The notes under the pieces were generated by a model. That model was not told where the DNA came from, did no database searches, and saw only the letters and a program-made list of their open reading frames with translations. Made by a program: the position numbers and the translations under genes. Shown here piece by piece: positions 63,145 through 64,000 of a DNA stretch of 64,000 nucleotides; position 1 is the first letter of the stretch, and every line of letters begins with the position of its first letter. The stretch is from Fusarium oxysporum f. sp. lycopersici 4287. Taxonomy: Eukaryota > Ascomycota > Sordariomycetes > Hypocreales > Nectriaceae. The stretch lies in NCBI RefSeq assembly GCF_000149955.1, contig NC_030991.1, positions 3,449,593 to 3,513,592 of the forward strand. Direction: 5' to 3'.

Positions 63145-63917
63145 ATGGCAATGGCTATGCAACCTGCCTACGCCTATTCGGCAGCCCCTTCACGTCACAG
63201 ACAATACTCGAGTACGAGTAGTGCTTTCAGTGCTTCTGCCAAACCCGACGAGGACTGGACCAAGATCCCAGACCCCGCTGAGCGCCGGAGGATACAGAAC
63301 CGCATTGCTCAGCGTAACTATCGTATGGTGACTTGAGACTCATTATAGGGTCATGCAAACAGTTTTCGCAGAATTAACAGTTTCTTTCAGGCAAGAAGCT
63401 CAAGCGCCGTCTTGAAGACCTTGAGCGCCGTGCTAGTTCCTCTGACGATGCCGAGTCCGACAAGCAGCCACAGAAATCTGCAAAGTCGAAGCAATCCCTC
63501 GCCGCACCCAGATCTCAAAAACCGCAACCCGCAACTCCCAGAAGGCCTATTGTCTCCAAGGGTCAGTTCACTCCTCCCATGGAGCCTACTGACGAGCCTT
63601 TCTTCTCCGGCACCTACGATGATCGAGCTCGCTCAGATAGCCCTTCTCAGTTCACATACTCAACATACTCTGTTCCCGATGAGATCCTCCTCGCACCCTA
63701 CGGTTTCGCTCAGCCATACCTAGCCATCACAGCCGCTCATAGCCACCCCAACTACATGACAATGTCTGCAGCGACACTCCCTTCCATGACACACTTTGGA
63801 GATGCCATTGAAGTGGGAGACGAAGGATCCACTCCTTACATGCCCTACGGTTACATGCCTCCCACGGACTTCAACTCTGGTAGCCCTTACGAGAAAGTCG
63901 CCCCTCGTGTTAGCTGA
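63145..63917 (+). CDS. Fungal bZIP transcription factor (234 aa)
   Basis: Exons 63145-63322 and 63391-63917 around a 68-nt intron (GTATGG..TTTCAG), 705 nt. The start [20 protein letters not shown] leads to [20 protein letters not shown], completed across the splice as [18 protein letters not shown]. That is the NxxAQxxYR basic region of the Yap/AP-1-like group with only a short leucine zipper. The remainder is Pro/Ser/Tyr-rich ([18 protein letters not shown]). The intron sits exactly within the basic region, as in related fungal genes. It looks intact. Confidence 0.88.
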
Positions 63918-64000
63918 TGCGTTTAAGTATACCTCGCATCCAAACCGATAGTCACGTTACTGGTAGAATTCACAAGCTCCTCCGCTATTGAGTTCCCAGT

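Overview
The window is eukaryotic and fungal. Introns are short (about 50-80 nt) with GT..AG ends and CTAAC/CTGAC-like branch sites. The genes are fungal families: Zn2Cys6 and fungal-type bZIP regulators, an SAT4/PTH11-like rhodopsin-type membrane protein, a berberine-bridge-like FAD oxidase and DUF3295. Everything looks like an accessory (lineage-specific) region of a filamentous ascomycete. The transposon mix, the surplus regulator genes and two copies of a roughly 640-660 bp SINE with long target duplications suggest the Fusarium oxysporum complex; that assignment is inference.

Layout. (1) 1-9454: a gene fragment cut by a solo Copia LTR that carries a 114-bp TA-flanked MITE, a Copia-A copy running into a 100-N gap, a 5'-missing vWA protein, then a complete Copia-A element (gag and pol in one frame with a single TGA between them). 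(2) 9455-21270: transposon territory. It holds palindrome-rich DNA, a zinc-knuckle protein, a BED-finger fragment split by an intact hAT element, a LINE tail, a possible PD-(D/E)XK-like gene, a second intact hAT element abutting a truncated MFS gene, and tandem SINE insertions. (3) 21853-28700: a 5'-truncated acetoacetyl-CoA synthetase whose broken end touches Copia-B, which has identical LTRs and an uninterrupted 1471-codon gag-pol. (4) 29087-50504: gene-bearing accessory DNA with an Nma111/HtrA-like protein lacking catalytic His and Ser, an NF-YB-type histone-fold protein, a C2H2 factor, an SAT4-like membrane protein, a secreted FAD oxidase, a vWA-like fragment, a DUF3295 protein and two Zn2Cys6 factors. 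(5) 50505-64000: a SINE, an NLS-bearing unknown gene under a 28-bp minisatellite, a 19-20-bp minisatellite, a JmjC-like oxygenase gene, two apposed gene fragments, and a bZIP gene.

How it fits together. At least six transcription-factor-type genes and two chromatin- or nucleus-directed proteins sit in about 35 kb, with little metabolism beyond the FAD oxidase and the broken synthetase. Several gene fragments end exactly at or near transposon ends, and flanks of most elements lack matching target duplications, so the region looks assembled by transposition followed by recombination between repeats. The two Copia families appear to be primed by different tRNA half-molecules (Lys-CUU and initiator Met), both ending near the anticodon loop. 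Exon boundaries were read by eye; where the total is divisible by three and conserved motifs join, the models are strong. They have not been checked against transcripts.
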